Assembly (NCBI GenBank): GCA_022496185.1
Contig: WTXG01000008.1
Location: 248,001-312,000 of the forward strand
Reading direction: 5' to 3'
Origin: Multifurca ochricompacta
Lineage: Eukaryota; Basidiomycota; Agaricomycetes; Russulales; Russulaceae
Length of the DNA: 64,000 nt
In this document: in pieces, positions 1 to 11,474 of the stretch
Position numbering within the stretch: the stretch's first letter is position 1
How the letters are laid out: every line of letters begins with the position of its first letter
Program-made: the position numbers and the translations under genes
Notes under the pieces: model-generated
The model's database searches: none
What the model was told of the DNA's origin: nothing
Seen by the model: the letters and a program-made list of their open reading frames with translations, nothing else

Positions 1-470
1 TTTGACTCAAAAACAAACATTCTCCCCCCTCCCTTCTTTCGGCCAAAAAGCAGATCATCTTGACTGGCGGAGCCTGCACCATATATGATGCACTTTTCAT
101 TGCGTCTGGCGCCTTAGCTTGATTCTCACACCCTTTTCTTGGACTGCATGTCACAGGGATCGGGGTCTAAATGAGCGACTGAGTGGAGCTGAGCTAATGG
201 GGGCGTTTTCCACGAAACTTTCGACCCTTGCACAGATTTTCACTGATAAACTACCCGCACCTTCCGCTGCGAGAATGGTTGCCTCTATCCAATGATTTCG
301 GATTTGTGAGGGGTATGCAAGTCAGTGCCACATGCCCCGGTTCTGGAGCAATTCTGTATGTATTAGCAGAGAAAACATACAAGCAGAACAATAAAGCCGA
401 TTGGGACCGAGGAAATGGGGTTGAGGCGCCTCATAAGATATCCACATGATTAGAGAGACAGAGCCGAGTA

Positions 471-790
471 GCTCGGAGATCGATCCACTCTTGAGTCGGT
501 AGGTCGTCATGAATGATGGCGTGACTCGAATGTTTGCATGTTCTCGCGTGGTTGAGGGACGGTTTGGATTTACAAGGGAAATCACGTGGATTGCGTGACG
601 TGGGACCAGACTCGAGAAAATAAAGTGGAACGGGGCCAGAAGGTTGGTGGATAGTCCACTCGAACGCAGGCACCTACTCGCTACAATCAGAGCTCAGCTC
701 GGATGAGATGAGGATAAAGAGACAGGTCGTATGTCACTTTCCATACACTCTCTGTATGACGAGATTAGACAGTGCTCATGTTAATCAGGA
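471..790 (+). repeat. dispersed repeat, copy 1
   Basis: This stretch matches 4565-4761 in the same order and orientation. Shared blocks are CTCGGAGA[TC]CGATCCA near the start (471 and 4565), GA[CT]TCGAGAAAA (about 609 and 4651), a GGATAGT block (about 650 and 4675) and a GACA[GT]TGCTC block (about 769 and 4735). The copies are diverged, with indels. No coding content or terminal structure is visible, so the origin (old transposon or segmental duplication) is undecided. Confidence 0.5.
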
Positions 791-1195
791 TTTTCCACCT
801 GATTTTACGTGACGTGCGACTTGATTGGCGATACCCCTCGGTACTCTCAAGGATAAGCTTTTTCTTTTCCCTTCTTCTCCTTCACTGCGCCATTGTTCTA
901 GCTATGTCTCGATTCCAAGACAGCGTCCTCAACGCCTTACTGATTACCCAGACGCCATATCTGAAGACCCTTCAAGGAGGTTCCACATAGTACGACGTCA
1001 TCTCTAGTTTATCTATTTAAACAGACTCCTGCGAGATATGGTCGGCCAGTTTCGAGCTCTTGTTATATCTGGTGCTTGTTTTAGTCAGGAATCCATTGCT
1101 TTTCACTGTCATATCCTGCGTATAAGTATAAGACAGTCGTCTTCATCATCAGAACTCATTGGAACATCTGATCTCTTGTCAATTCCGCAGAACGG

Positions 1196-1757
1196 TGTAA
1201 GGATGGCTCGGGCGTTGAGCATGAAACAGCCAGCTATCGCCTCTCCTGAATTAGAGCACTTATGATCTAGTTTTGAATATCTTATCATTTGTATTCCGGG
1301 CCGTATGCCCGTTCATTCCTTACCCCGTCTTAATTGCCAGGTTTTCACCTCTCCGTGCCTGGCTTCATCTAACTTGACTTCCTTCAACCCTAATTCACCC
1401 TCTTTCTGCTTCATAACTAGGTTTCTCTGCAAGTATTTAAAGGTACATACAATGCTTGTAGTAGATCAGCCAGTGAGCTACTGGAAGCAGAAATCAAACG
1501 GCATTTCTCTCTCTTTATCTTTCTTTTTGTGTGCTAAAGAACTTCTTGACGACATTGAGCGCAAAGGTCAAACGGAACCAACAAGCAGCGATTTCCTCGA
1601 ATTCAAGCACGATACGTTTACATTCGATTTAGTTATCTTAAAAGGGTGCGCTCTCTTCTCTCTTTTCTCTCTCTCTCACTATCCAGGGAATACTTTGCCT
1701 CGCACTCACTGTGGATCGGATCCGTACAACAGTACCAAGCAGCTACACTCGGCGTAG
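1196..1757 (+). repeat. diverged tandem duplication, unit 1
   Basis: Unit 1 shares long ordered blocks with unit 2 (1918-2740): TAAGGATGGCTCGGGCGTTG (1199 and 1920), CATTCCGGGCC, TTCTGCTTCATAACT, AAGTAT[TA]TAAAGGTA (about 1432 and 2247), CTTGTAGTAGA[TG]CAGCCAGTGAGC, AAGCAGAAATCAAACGGCAT, TGTGTGCTAAAGAACTTC and ACTTTGCCTCGCACTCAC. The conserved AAGTATTTAAAGGTA block resembles a TATA box, so the unit may be a duplicated promoter plus remnant gene. Both units keep a short related reading (LVV[DE]QPVS...KQKSNGIS), but stops follow at once and no protein family is recognised. Confidence 0.7.
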
Positions 1758-1917
1758 CATACACAATTAAGCACTCTCTACACCTTAGATATAGACTTCC
1801 TGGGCTACAAGTACCTAAGAAGAATTTATGGCCAGCGTCATGTCTCTCATCAACCTATGTCCAGGTTTCAATTGAAAATTCTCTTATGTCTGTTGTATAG
1901 GTGTGCGTTGATCACTG

Positions 1918-2740
1918 CTGTAAGGATGGCTCGGGCGTTGGGCATGAAACCTCCAGCTATCGCTTCTCCTCTCCTTCGTTACTATCCCTGAATTAGAGCA
2001 ATTATGATTTAGTTTCAAACAGTCGACGCATATCTTTTTATCAGTACATTCGCATTCCGGGCCACCTGCCTGTCCATTCTTTACAATCAGTTTCATCACT
2101 TAATCGTCGCCTGCACTTCACCGTCACTTCACCCTCTTCAGTACTTGATTCTTACCTTGCTTGTGTCTATCCTTCATTCCAAGTTCACCGCCTACGGCCT
2201 CCTTTTACTATACCGATCTTCTGCTTCATAACTGGACTCTCAACAAGTATATAAAGGTATCTACAATACTTGTAGTAGAGCAGCCAGTGAGCCACCAGAA
2301 GCAGAAATCAAACGGCATCTCTCTCCCTTTCTATCTTTCTTTTGTGTGCTAAAGAACTTCCTGAAGACATCGAGTGCAAGGTCAAACGGAACCAGCAAGC
2401 AGTAGATCCACAACAGTTCAAAGTACGATACACTCTCCTGTAGTGAGCTATAAATGCGTAGCTCAGTCTTTGGGATAGAAAGACTGAGGTTTCTAACTAT
2501 GCTACTGAGTCTTTATGATCAAGAAAATTTGCACGACTGAATACTGCGTCGGTGATGATCGAACCCGGGCCGCCATCTCCGGTATCAATTGGTGGTTGCG
2601 TGCTATGGCTGCACTTCCAACATTCTCCTCGAAGTCTAGTCATCTCTGGGACTCTTTCTATTCCACTTTTCTACCTCTCTCCTCTCGGGAACACTTTGCC
2701 TCGCACTCACCGCGGATTGGCTCCGCACACTGCTGGTATG
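1918..2740 (+). repeat. diverged tandem duplication, unit 2
   Basis: This is the second, longer unit of the duplication described at 1196-1757. It carries extra DNA between the first and second shared blocks (about 2040-2210) and again before the final shared block near 2690. It keeps the better TATA-like form AAGTATATAAAGGTA at about 2247. Coding potential is as poor as in unit 1. Confidence 0.7.
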
Positions 2741-3334
2741 TATGTAACATCCGGGAACGTGATGTTGTTATCAGCTTGATTATATTGTTATTAAACAGCG
2801 GATCTGGGCCAGCAGCGAATTGTACAATAAGGAAAGTATTAAAAGAGGGACAGGAGGGCAAACAAAAGGAAGGTAACTGTAGTTTTTCGTACAGCACGAA
2901 CGACAAGTAGAGCAATAGACGCAAAAAGAGCAAAGGGTGGTCGTACAATAAGGAACATATTTCAAGTCGGAAGGGGATGAGGGAACGACCACTCTCAATA
3001 ACAAGTCCAGTCATTCCAATTAACTGTGTCCTCATGAGTTTCGCCTTCACCACTGTTTTCCAGTGCGCCGATAGTCAAGTCTAGCGCCTAATGCGAGTCA
3101 TTAGACAGGCCATCAAGGGCACACGGTACCCTCTTGATGGGATGTAATGTGCCGTGACGGCGCCCAAATGGTTTGTTACGGGGTTGTTTAAAACTATAGG
3201 AGTAGCAGGAACAACGACCTTGAAAGTTGTTACTTTCTTCCAGCATTGTCCTATGACAGGCCAAAAATGCTTTGCTTTGGAGACAGATTCTGGGCTATTT
3301 TTATCCCTGGGTCTCTGCTCGACTTCTTGGGGTT

Positions 3335-4044
3335 TTAGGAGCGGAATTCTGAATTGTGCCTAGAATCATGTCCCTGTCCATATATGAGGTCAACTGGCAA
3401 AACATCGGCGGAGATATTGCACCTGAAGGATATTGCTTTCTCAGTCATCCTATCAAAGGCAGACGAGATCCTAGGTTTCACGACATTGGTGCTCCACTTG
3501 TATAGTTCAACGAATGGGCCGATAATGGTCGTCTTCAAAGGCGCTGTAAAGTCAACCGGACGACGTGAGGATGGACTTGCCGAGCCACACAGGGCCACAA
3601 CCACCACGAGATGATAAAAAGTAGCCAGCCAACCGAACAGGAGTTCTTGAGCACGTCGAAGGTGCCTCTGGAATTCCTCGAACTCATCCAGACATTCCTC
3701 AGCGCGTCTCCGGAGGTTCCCATCGTGCGCGATTGCAGTATAACGGCCCGAAAGGTAACCAATAACTGAAAATAACAAGGTGATAGATGGCATGCGATTT
3801 CTATGAGACTCAGAGGTAGATTTCGCCACACCCTGAAAGACGTGATAAAAATTGTCGTTAGTGACAACGCGAAACTCACACCAGTGGGGGCTGCAAGAGG
3901 AGATCTGCTGTGACCACCAGGGGTTTCCAGAACGCGTGGGGGGACTGCAGACTCATGCTGCTGTGAGGAGAGAACAGTGCTGAATTTTGCTCGCCCTAGG
4001 GTTTTACGATGGCTCAGTAAGACTCTAGTAAGGGGAGCCGCCAT
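3335..4044 (-). CDS. small membrane protein, unknown family (paralogue of 55.0-56.0 kb gene)
   Basis: I do not recognise this gene. The ATG at 4044 begins MAAPLTRV. A GT-AG intron at about 3890-3834 (donor GTGAGT, acceptor TTTCAG) joins exon 1 to the second reading frame in phase, giving a protein of about 215 residues. Exon 2 has a hydrophobic stretch (ITLLFSVIGYLSG), an acidic-basic amphipathic stretch and a second hydrophobic segment around LFGWLATFYHLVVVVAL. The run from EFEEF to TFYHL aligns without gaps to EYEEL...TIYHL in the gene at 55024-56035, with 13 of 26 residues identical, and both proteins begin MA[AG]PL. The two are therefore likely paralogues. Role unknown; a membrane location is inferred from the hydrophobic segments. 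The 3' end may contain another unseen intron. Confidence 0.5.
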
Positions 4045-5476
4045 GGCACCAGTGCCAGTAGGATAGGGTATTAACACAAACGGGTGAGAGTGTGACGATA
4101 CTTAAGGCTGCTGAAACAGACCGGATGGGGTTCGAGGGGAGTACAAACATTGAATACTTGAACCAATAGAATAGATCAAGACTCAGTGATCCATGCCGCC
4201 GCAATGCATTTCACGAAACACAAAAAGGACGACATGAAATCACAAGCTGGTGTGGTGTTCCATTCAGGTATTTTACTAATACTCCTTTCATCAGATTTGT
4301 ATTTCCCACCAGCATCAGACACCCATTCTTTGATCATGGTATTAGAGCATTTATTGTAGCAGATTCAGTGCTCCACAATATTTATATTTTGATAATGTCC
4401 TACTGGAAAGCTTTTAATATCGCATTTAAAGGGCTTTGAGGGTGTGTTTGTTTGATCTTGCCTCGCAATCCGTCCATAACAAAGGAGTTAACGTCAAACA
4501 AATATTGGCGCAATGGAAGATGTACAAACCATCACACTTAATTATGAAGGCATCAAGAGTGTAACCTCGGAGACCGATCCATTCTCGTGCAGTTAAGTGG
4601 CCGTGTGCATCTATGCGCAGGGTGGCGTGGCATGAGACAAGATTCGAGAAAAGAAGTACAGCGAAAGCTCCGCGGATAGTTCTCGTGCTCACTTCATTTA
4701 CAAACTCGACGACTTGACTTGATCAGGAGAACTCGACATTGCTCTTATAATAACGTCAGGTGACACCCATGAGAATTTTTCTGCATTCTAAGGGATGAGA
4801 GGATACTGATGATGGTCTGTAGGGACAGAATATAGGAGAACGCAGCACGGAATGTGAAAAATGACTGAGTATCAGCGTCCCTGTAAGCTTGTTTGAAAGC
4901 CTTCTTCCTTAAGGTTACGAATAGCGATATGTGAGCCTCATAAGGATATCCGTAGATGTGATCGACAGCATTCAACGAAAATGAATGTAAGGTGAACACA
5001 GGTGGAGGACCTAGCCATCGCTCCATGACGAAGTTAACACGTGATTTACAATCTCCACACTAATAAGAAGTTGATATCACCAAGGGAAGAGGGCGGCGGC
5101 TTATACGTTCAACTTGCATACGACTCGGAGATGGAATGTGTGCATACCAGCTCCGAAGCGACTGATAAGTTCACGAAGTCAGAATTGTGATCGTATATGA
5201 GTGGTTTTGTCCGGGAGAGGTAGTCTTGTAGGGAAAACAGATTGGATTGGCGTGGCTCCGTTACTTAGAAGCTTGGAAGCACGCACCGAGTCAGCAGGGT
5301 CGTTTGGAGACATCTTCCTCGACCTGTCGTTGACAATCTTACGTGCTCCAATACAAACACAGGGCATGGGCCATGAATACTGCAATTCTATTTCACAAGC
5401 ACCCAACAAAAGGCGACGCGAAACGAAAATTCAAAACTATCTGACATGACGAGGGTCTAGAGAGCAAAACAGGATA
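4045..5476. other. intergenic, no gene seen
   Basis: No supported gene. Contains the second copy of a dispersed repeat (4565-4761). Short open frames near 5180-5450 overlap on both strands, have no recognisable protein and no splice partners. Confidence 0.5.
4565..4761 (+). repeat. dispersed repeat, copy 2
   Basis: Shorter copy of the repeat at 471-790, in the same orientation and with the same order of conserved blocks. See that entry for the shared words. Confidence 0.5.
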
Positions 5477-8400
5477 TTAAAGTGTATCATGTCGTGATGG
5501 AGCGGCAGTACTACCGGCCTCGTTCCGCATCCCCCGCGTAAGCATCAGAAGGAGGTTCTCGATGCGTGCCTGGCGCTCTTGAAGCTCGTGCATCTCCTCC
5601 TTCAGTTTTGATACAGGCAGCTCGCGCACGTCCTCGAGCAGTTCTTGTACGCGTCGCACACCTTCTTCAACCTTGTCTAGCTTTCGGGCGTCTACAGGGC
5701 TCGGCCCTCCACCAGGAGCATCGGCATCCGACAGCCTGGTGTCGAACAAACGTGCTAAAGGGCTAAGTGAGCCAAGACCTTGCGCCTCTGTGGCACTCGC
5801 ACGCAGAGGCTCCGCAAGTGACGGCCGAAGGCTAAGTTTGCGCTTTCGTGGAGAGGCACTCGACCGCCCTGGGTGAGAGCGTGGCAAGCTCGACGCGCGG
5901 CGGCCGTGGCGTGCAAGTCCCTCAGGCGTATGAATTTCAAGAGGCGGCGGCGGGATCAGCGGCGGGGTGTGGGTGCCATTTCTGCCACGTTCATGACTCG
6001 ACCAACTGTGCAGACCGACGTGATCCTGTTCTCTGTCTGCAAAAAGCTCTTCATCTTCCTCTGCAATGTCGGGTTCTACATCGAATATAGCCTCATAAAT
6101 GTCATGCAGATCCGTCCCCATGAGCGTTTTGAAGAAGGGTAAGGATCTAAGAGGGCGCGGCACTGTGCCATAGATAGACTGTGCCATAACTTGTGCTGAC
6201 TCGCGGAGGGACGAATGCGTGAGGAGATAACGCTCGTACAGAGAAATCGTTAAGAGGATCAGAAATGACTAGAATGGGTTAAGCACTAGCAAGAGTACCT
6301 GATAGAAGCTTACCGTCAGCCGGATAAGGAATACATTCGCGGTGTGCAAAGACCGTGGCGACAAGACCCAACTAGCAGGCCAGAGAATTACAAAAGCCAG
6401 AAGATTGAAAGGGGGTTGGTAACTGAACAGCGCGTCCGACTTCATTCTGTGGTTACCATGTCAACACTGTCAAACCGTATTTTTAAAAACTACTCGCCCT
6501 TCAAGCGTTGTAATTGTGAATTGGAAGAGATACTATTTCAGTGGATAAGCTCGAGAGAATGATTACAATGACGAGGATCAACCTCTTGATTGGCATTCTG
6601 TAATATTGTGTAAGCTCGGTATAGTTTGGAGAAAGAACATGACTCACTGCATCGATCCTTGTAAACGTGTTTGACAATATTGAGATCAAAACTGCAATCC
6701 TCTTGAACCACGGTATAACGACCATTACGGACAACCTTACTAGTCAGGAGAAGCGTGTTGCTCAAGGCGGCAAATCCAACCATCAATATGGGCCCGAAAA
6801 CTGTAATATGACTCAGAAACCAGTGTAACAAGTGATTGTTAAACTTGCATGGGTGGAAAGACGACGCCTGCCCAAACGACAAGTATGTATTTCCAAACCA
6901 AATCTGTAGCATGAGCCAAGCAATTGCCTTGAGAGTCCAAGTTTCAGACGCGAGCGTCCAGAGTGTAAATAGGAGCCCGGAAAAACAAATGGCTGCGATG
7001 CCCATAAAAAACACGAATTCAGCTGTCATCGCACGGAGGGCACTAGAAGCACGGAACCATTGGCATGTGAAGCCCTGAGAATGCGGCACGAAAAACGTAC
7101 AGAATGATAACGTTGTTAGACACCAGGAAGAACGCAAGCCTGAACGACGGATAAGGGTTCAGATAAGGAGGTAACAGATTTGTGATCGAACCTTGGGAAA
7201 AGGATGCACGCTCCACAAGCGAGTATGTCGAAGCCGAGATCAGAAGCTGAAGCTACGACAAACCGACCAAGTGAGCTGAAATACCGCAAGCAGATGTGAA
7301 ACGTAACTCACGGTCCCCGGATAAAAGACCCTTCGCTCGAAGAATTAAGTACAGAGAGGTGATCATGATAAAAGCAGTGTCAAAGACATTCCACATCTGA
7401 ACAGTTCTGGTCTGCGGGCATGATTTTCAAAGTGGTATAGCCTGGTACCTACATTGGCAAAGTAGACTGGACATTTACTTAATAGGAGTGGGAAAAGGCG
7501 TTGTGATTTCTGCACTTACTGCCCCACCCATGCTCTATAGAAGCAGTATATTCCTCCAGAGCGAATGCTGCAGCCAAGACGATGAAGAGAACCTCGAAGG
7601 GGTGTACCGCATTAAGGTCCTTATCTGAAACGGGATTAAAGAGGCACTTGGATCAAGGAAAGCCAAATGCTTGCGGGAAAGGCACAGAACAAATGTAATT
7701 AGCAAGCACGCGAAATTCAGAAACTCGAGGATTGCACCGTAACGCGGCACGCGTAAACTGAAAATCGAGCGTACCAGTTACAGTACAGCAAGGCGATGCG
7801 AAAAGAAGGGCCATACCGATAATGGTTGAGCCAGGGAGCATTTCGGCTGTCATAGATCTCGATTGCACGCAGCTTGTAATTGTCGGCTACGATAGACCGG
7901 TTTGCAGATGCAGAATAAACGACGTGGCCGGAGTAAATATCATTCACAACAGACTGGACTATTGGAGAAGCGACAAATCTTTTTGCGCTCGAGGAGATCG
8001 CCATCTTGTATACAATATCGGTTGTTCAGGAAGTAGGAAGGACGTATATGTGGGGGTGGCTGACCTCTAAAGCTGATTGAAGGTCGTCTACTTCGTCATC
8101 TTGGTTACCACCGAGGTTGTTCTTGACATCCTCAATGACGTCATCGGAGGCACCAGCAAGGGGACTCCAGCTAGTAGTAAGAACTGACACCAATTCAATC
8201 TGATTGCTTGCGAAATGGTGAACGAGCTTCATTGCCATAATCTCGCATAATATCGCCCGTGAAAAGCTCACGCCTGAAAAAGCAAGGTCTTGTTCGGCGA
8301 CAGAGATGAAATGGGACCGAACAACGAGGCACGTGTAGACCATGGCAGGGTTCTTCAGACGTGCGTATTTGAAAACAAGTGGCCGAACGACAGCGAAGTT

Positions 8401-8755
8401 AACATCCGATGCGGTCAGTTGGCTATGATGTGATGAGCAGTGTTATGCGGGAAAGGGATAGGGCGCTGAAACTAACTCCCAGCTGAGAGCGGTGTCTGTA
8501 TGTCACGTCCATATAAGGGTGTTGACAGAGGTCAATGGACACGGATACGAACACGAACCTATATTTTTCTGCCATGCCAAGACGGGAGGGGGGGGGGGGA
8601 AGGAAAGGTTAGAGGCCGAAGAACTTTTCCAATTGTCTTTGACCACTGACAATAACATCGCGTTTCAAATGGACGATATACGGAAATACCTTGATAGAGT
8701 CGAGACAGCCTGGGAGTGATGAAAGGAGGGGGACGTCTTGACCTTCTGGATCCAT
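5477..8755 (-). CDS. YVC1: vacuolar TRP-type cation channel, YVC1-like
   Basis: Predicted non-selective cation/Ca2+ channel of the vacuolar membrane, the fungal TRP family. The chosen ATG (8755) opens MDPEGQDVP. Exons then read in order: QLTASDVNFAVVRPL; CEIMAMKL near 8230; SASANRSIVADNYK and AIEIYD near 7880; RVPRYGAILEFLNFA near 7730; a membrane segment ending EEYTASIEHGWG; MWNVFDTAFIM; then the pore region with QIWFGNTYLSFGQ followed by FGPILMVGFAALSNTLLLT and ILISILSNTF. After the pore come a YLFQF exon, a SDALFSYQPPFNLLAF exon and an SLYERYLL segment. The last exon (from about 6260) encodes a proline-rich cytosolic tail of over 200 residues ending in a coiled coil. Two introns appear to be GC-AG (donors at about 7674 and 6497). 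The exon 1/2 junction (about 8640/8495) is the least certain. All pieces match the family in order, so the gene looks intact. Confidence 0.88.
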
Positions 8756-9197
8756 GTAATTGCTTTTGTGGCGTGTCTGGTAGTCCTTGTAGCAGGATGG
8801 GATGGGAATGGGATATTCACGCACGCTGAGGCCACGACCACGCTCAGTGAGTATGTGATATGAATGGTTACCATAAATGGATTAGATTATATTTTGAATG
8901 TTGTAGAAAGATTCTGTGTCCTGTGTTCTGTGTTCTGTTCCATCTTATTGTCTTGCTTTATCATATACAATTTATTATTCTCTCTCTTCTCTCCATCTCC
9001 ATCCAGGCCAGTGAACGAGCGCTAACTTGCCTCTCTTATTGTCTCTTCTCGTACCATGCGGCGTGCACCGGTTCGCCGTTCCCTCGGGTTGCCTTGTCGA
9101 GCATAATGAACAGCCAACATCCCATCCGGATTCGTACCTTGTTCTCCTTCTTAAAAGCCATCCACCTTCTTCCAAACACCCCACAGGCCCTTGAATT
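8756..9197. promoter_or_regulatory. divergent promoter, YVC1-like / STK32-like kinase
   Basis: The 442 bp lie between two outward-facing start codons (8755 minus, 9198 plus). The right half is strongly CT-rich on the plus strand (about 8925-9010 and 9130-9180), a common feature near fungal transcription starts. No specific factor site is called. Confidence 0.4.
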
Positions 9198-10764
9198 ATG
9201 GGTTGCGCATCATCAAAGCCCATCGATCCTGCCAGCGAAGTCAGTCTCTATCACTTTGACCTACACAGGGTTGTCGGTAAAGGTGCTTTCGGAAAGGTTC
9301 GTCTACCTATCCTCCCCATCTTCTTTGCTCCTCTTATCTACTTCTGCTCAGGTTCGCGTTGTTGAAAACAAAAAGAGCAAGCAACTATATGCACTCAAGT
9401 ACATAGACAAGCAACAGTGCATTAAACAGAAGGCTATTGCCAACATTATTCAGGAAAGACGATTGCTTGAGGAGGTGCAGTATTACTTTATGCGTCCAGC
9501 TCACAACCTCATGTCCTTTCTGCAGGTCGATCACCCCTTCCTGGTCAACCTTCGTTATGCATTTCAGGATGATGATAATTGTTTCTTCGTGCTTGATCTC
9601 ATGCTTGGCGGAGACCTTCGATGTAAGGTTCATCGTATTTGTTTTCTTGTCCATGGTACTTAGCGAATCATTGCAGACCACCTCAACACTAAGGGAAATT
9701 TTCCGGAGGACGTAGTTCGCTTCTGGACAGCGGAGCTGGCCTCCGGCCTCGTATATCTTCACAGTAAGGGCATCATGCATCGGTATGTCTCTTTGGCTTT
9801 CCCAAGCACAGCGCCTAAGCCCAAGTAGTGATGTCAAACCCGACAACATCCTTTTGGATGCGAAGGGACACGCCGCTCTCGCCGATCTTAACATTGCTAT
9901 GCATTATTCACAAACCCGTCTACACACTTCTGTTGCGGGGTCCATGGCATACATGGCCCCTGAGGTGGTTGACCCCCAGCGTCGCGGGTACTCTTGGCAG
10001 GTTGATTGGTGGAGTTTAGGTGTCTGTGCCTTCGAGCTGCTCTGGCACAAGCGCCCTTTGATGGCAACTCCGCGGAAAAAATGCGGGACAGCATCATGAA
10101 GCAACCCATCAGAAAACCCTCACAACGCCACGGGGCGGTCAGTAGCGAATGTACCTCCGCCCTTTTCGGAGTAAGTTTCGATAAATAGTCAGTATGGGAG
10201 CTGTACTGATGATTACTGGACCTCAGCTACTCGAGCGCGACCCCAAGAAACGGTTAGGTTGCCGGACCGGAGTCTCGAGTATTGACGAGATCCAGTCCCA
10301 CGGCTGGTTCTCTCGAATCAACTGGGAGAAGCTGGAGGCGAAGCAGCTTGACCCTCCTTTCGTTCCCAGTGTTAGTCCCGTCTTGTTTTACCCCGCGCCA
10401 CATCATTGACGCCTGGCCCTAGCAGAATCGTGCCAACTTTGATGTATCACATGAACTGGATGAGTTCATCATGGCTGAGAAGCCTTTAACACATCATAAA
10501 CGTAAAGCCAACCCAGAGAAGATGAAGCCGGAAATGCGACAGCTGGAAGATGACTTCACAGTATATGATTTTGAAAGGACTTCGCGCAAGTCATACTATC
10601 CCCTCAACCAACCTATCACTGCTGCGCACTCCCACGACGCCCAAACGGACCCAATGCTTGCGTTACCCTCGCAAACGAATACATTCGTGCAAACGAGCGT
10701 CACCAGTCACTCGCGTTCGTCGAGCCCCTCGGAGCAAGCCAAACCCCCACGCTCCAGCTCGTAG
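9198..10764 (+). CDS. AGC-type Ser/Thr kinase, STK32/YANK-like (one frameshift)
   Basis: Predicted protein kinase. It starts MGCASSKP, a signal for N-myristoylation (Gly2) with a nearby palmitoylatable Cys3, implying membrane attachment. Kinase landmarks in order: glycine loop GKGAFGKV, catalytic Lys in YALKYIDK, ANIIQERRLLEE, LDLMLGGDLR, HRDVKPDN, the Mg loop as ADLN instead of DFG (animal STK32 kinases have DFN), AGSMAYMAPEV, DWWSLGVCAFELL, LERDPKKRLGC and the PPFVPS...NFD tail typical of AGC kinases. At least six introns join these in phase (donors at about 9296, 9475, 9623, 9782, 10170 and 10371). After ELLWHKRP the frame changes: the continuation FDGNSAEKMRDSI lies in another frame and would be joined by one more C in the CCC run at 10054-10056. 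Otherwise complete, with a Ser-rich C-terminus. Confidence 0.88.
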
Positions 10765-11474
10765 CTTGATTCCTGGTAGCCATTCTAGAGGTTCTCCATC
10801 CTTTGACGACCACTTGATGACCTCCAACGCATGCGGCCTGCTGATCCGCGTCGCGTTGCCACAAGCTTGAATAAGTGAAACATTTTGTATCCTTCTCGGC
10901 CTTTCATGCATCATTAACCCAATTGTTTGTATTCGCCCATTCAATAGTTTGCGCATTGCTTCGTTTCGACATCACGTTGTATTTGCCTTCATGTTTACCG
11001 CTACCGCTTATCACCTATTCCCTCCCTGCTTTCATCTCGATAATCACATACTTATGTTGCTCATTCTTGGGACTCGGCACATAGTTTTTACGTTACGCCT
11101 TGCTACGACCACCTTGGTTACATAGCAATATAATTTGCGCGCTAGCAAAAATACACTTAGTTGAATACGTGTTTAGAAGGTGATTGTATGAGCGGGAACC
11201 CCCGCTTGTCGTCTTCATGAATAAATGGGTGAATGAATGGATCAAGAAAAATTTTAAGCATCACAGGTAGTCAAGGCATCACCGGATTCTTCTCTATGAA
11301 ACCGCATAAAACAAGATTAACGTTAAGCACATTGTTGACAATCGGTGGTCGCTCTGGTTATTGTTGCCACCGTAATTCGAAGCCTACTTTGGCAGCAAGT
11401 TTCGTCATTGCTGAGGCGAAGGGAACAAGGCAGCCAACCTGAGCGCTGTGAACTACCGGACTTTGCACGACACA
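10765..11474. other. intergenic between kinase and macro-domain gene
   Basis: No gene seen. It contains the kinase 3' region and the macro-domain gene promoter. A short (GAAT)-like stretch with spaced TGAAT/GAATG words lies at about 11217-11240. Confidence 0.4.

Larger units (their letters stand above)
1..3334. other. gene-poor left flank
   Basis: No protein family is recognisable on either strand. Open frames here are short and lack splice-linked continuation. The stretch holds a diverged tandem duplication (about 1196-1757 and 1918-2740) and one half of a dispersed repeat pair (471-790), annotated separately. CT-rich tracts such as 1640-1680 resemble fungal promoter DNA but no downstream gene could be tied to them. 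Confidence 0.5.

Noticed and set aside
8356..8575. Alternative ATG starts for the YVC1-like gene at 8343 and 8575
   Set aside because: The 8343 ATG is inside the conserved exon, and the 8575 frame does not join the next exon in phase; the 8755 start joins with a family-like N-terminus.
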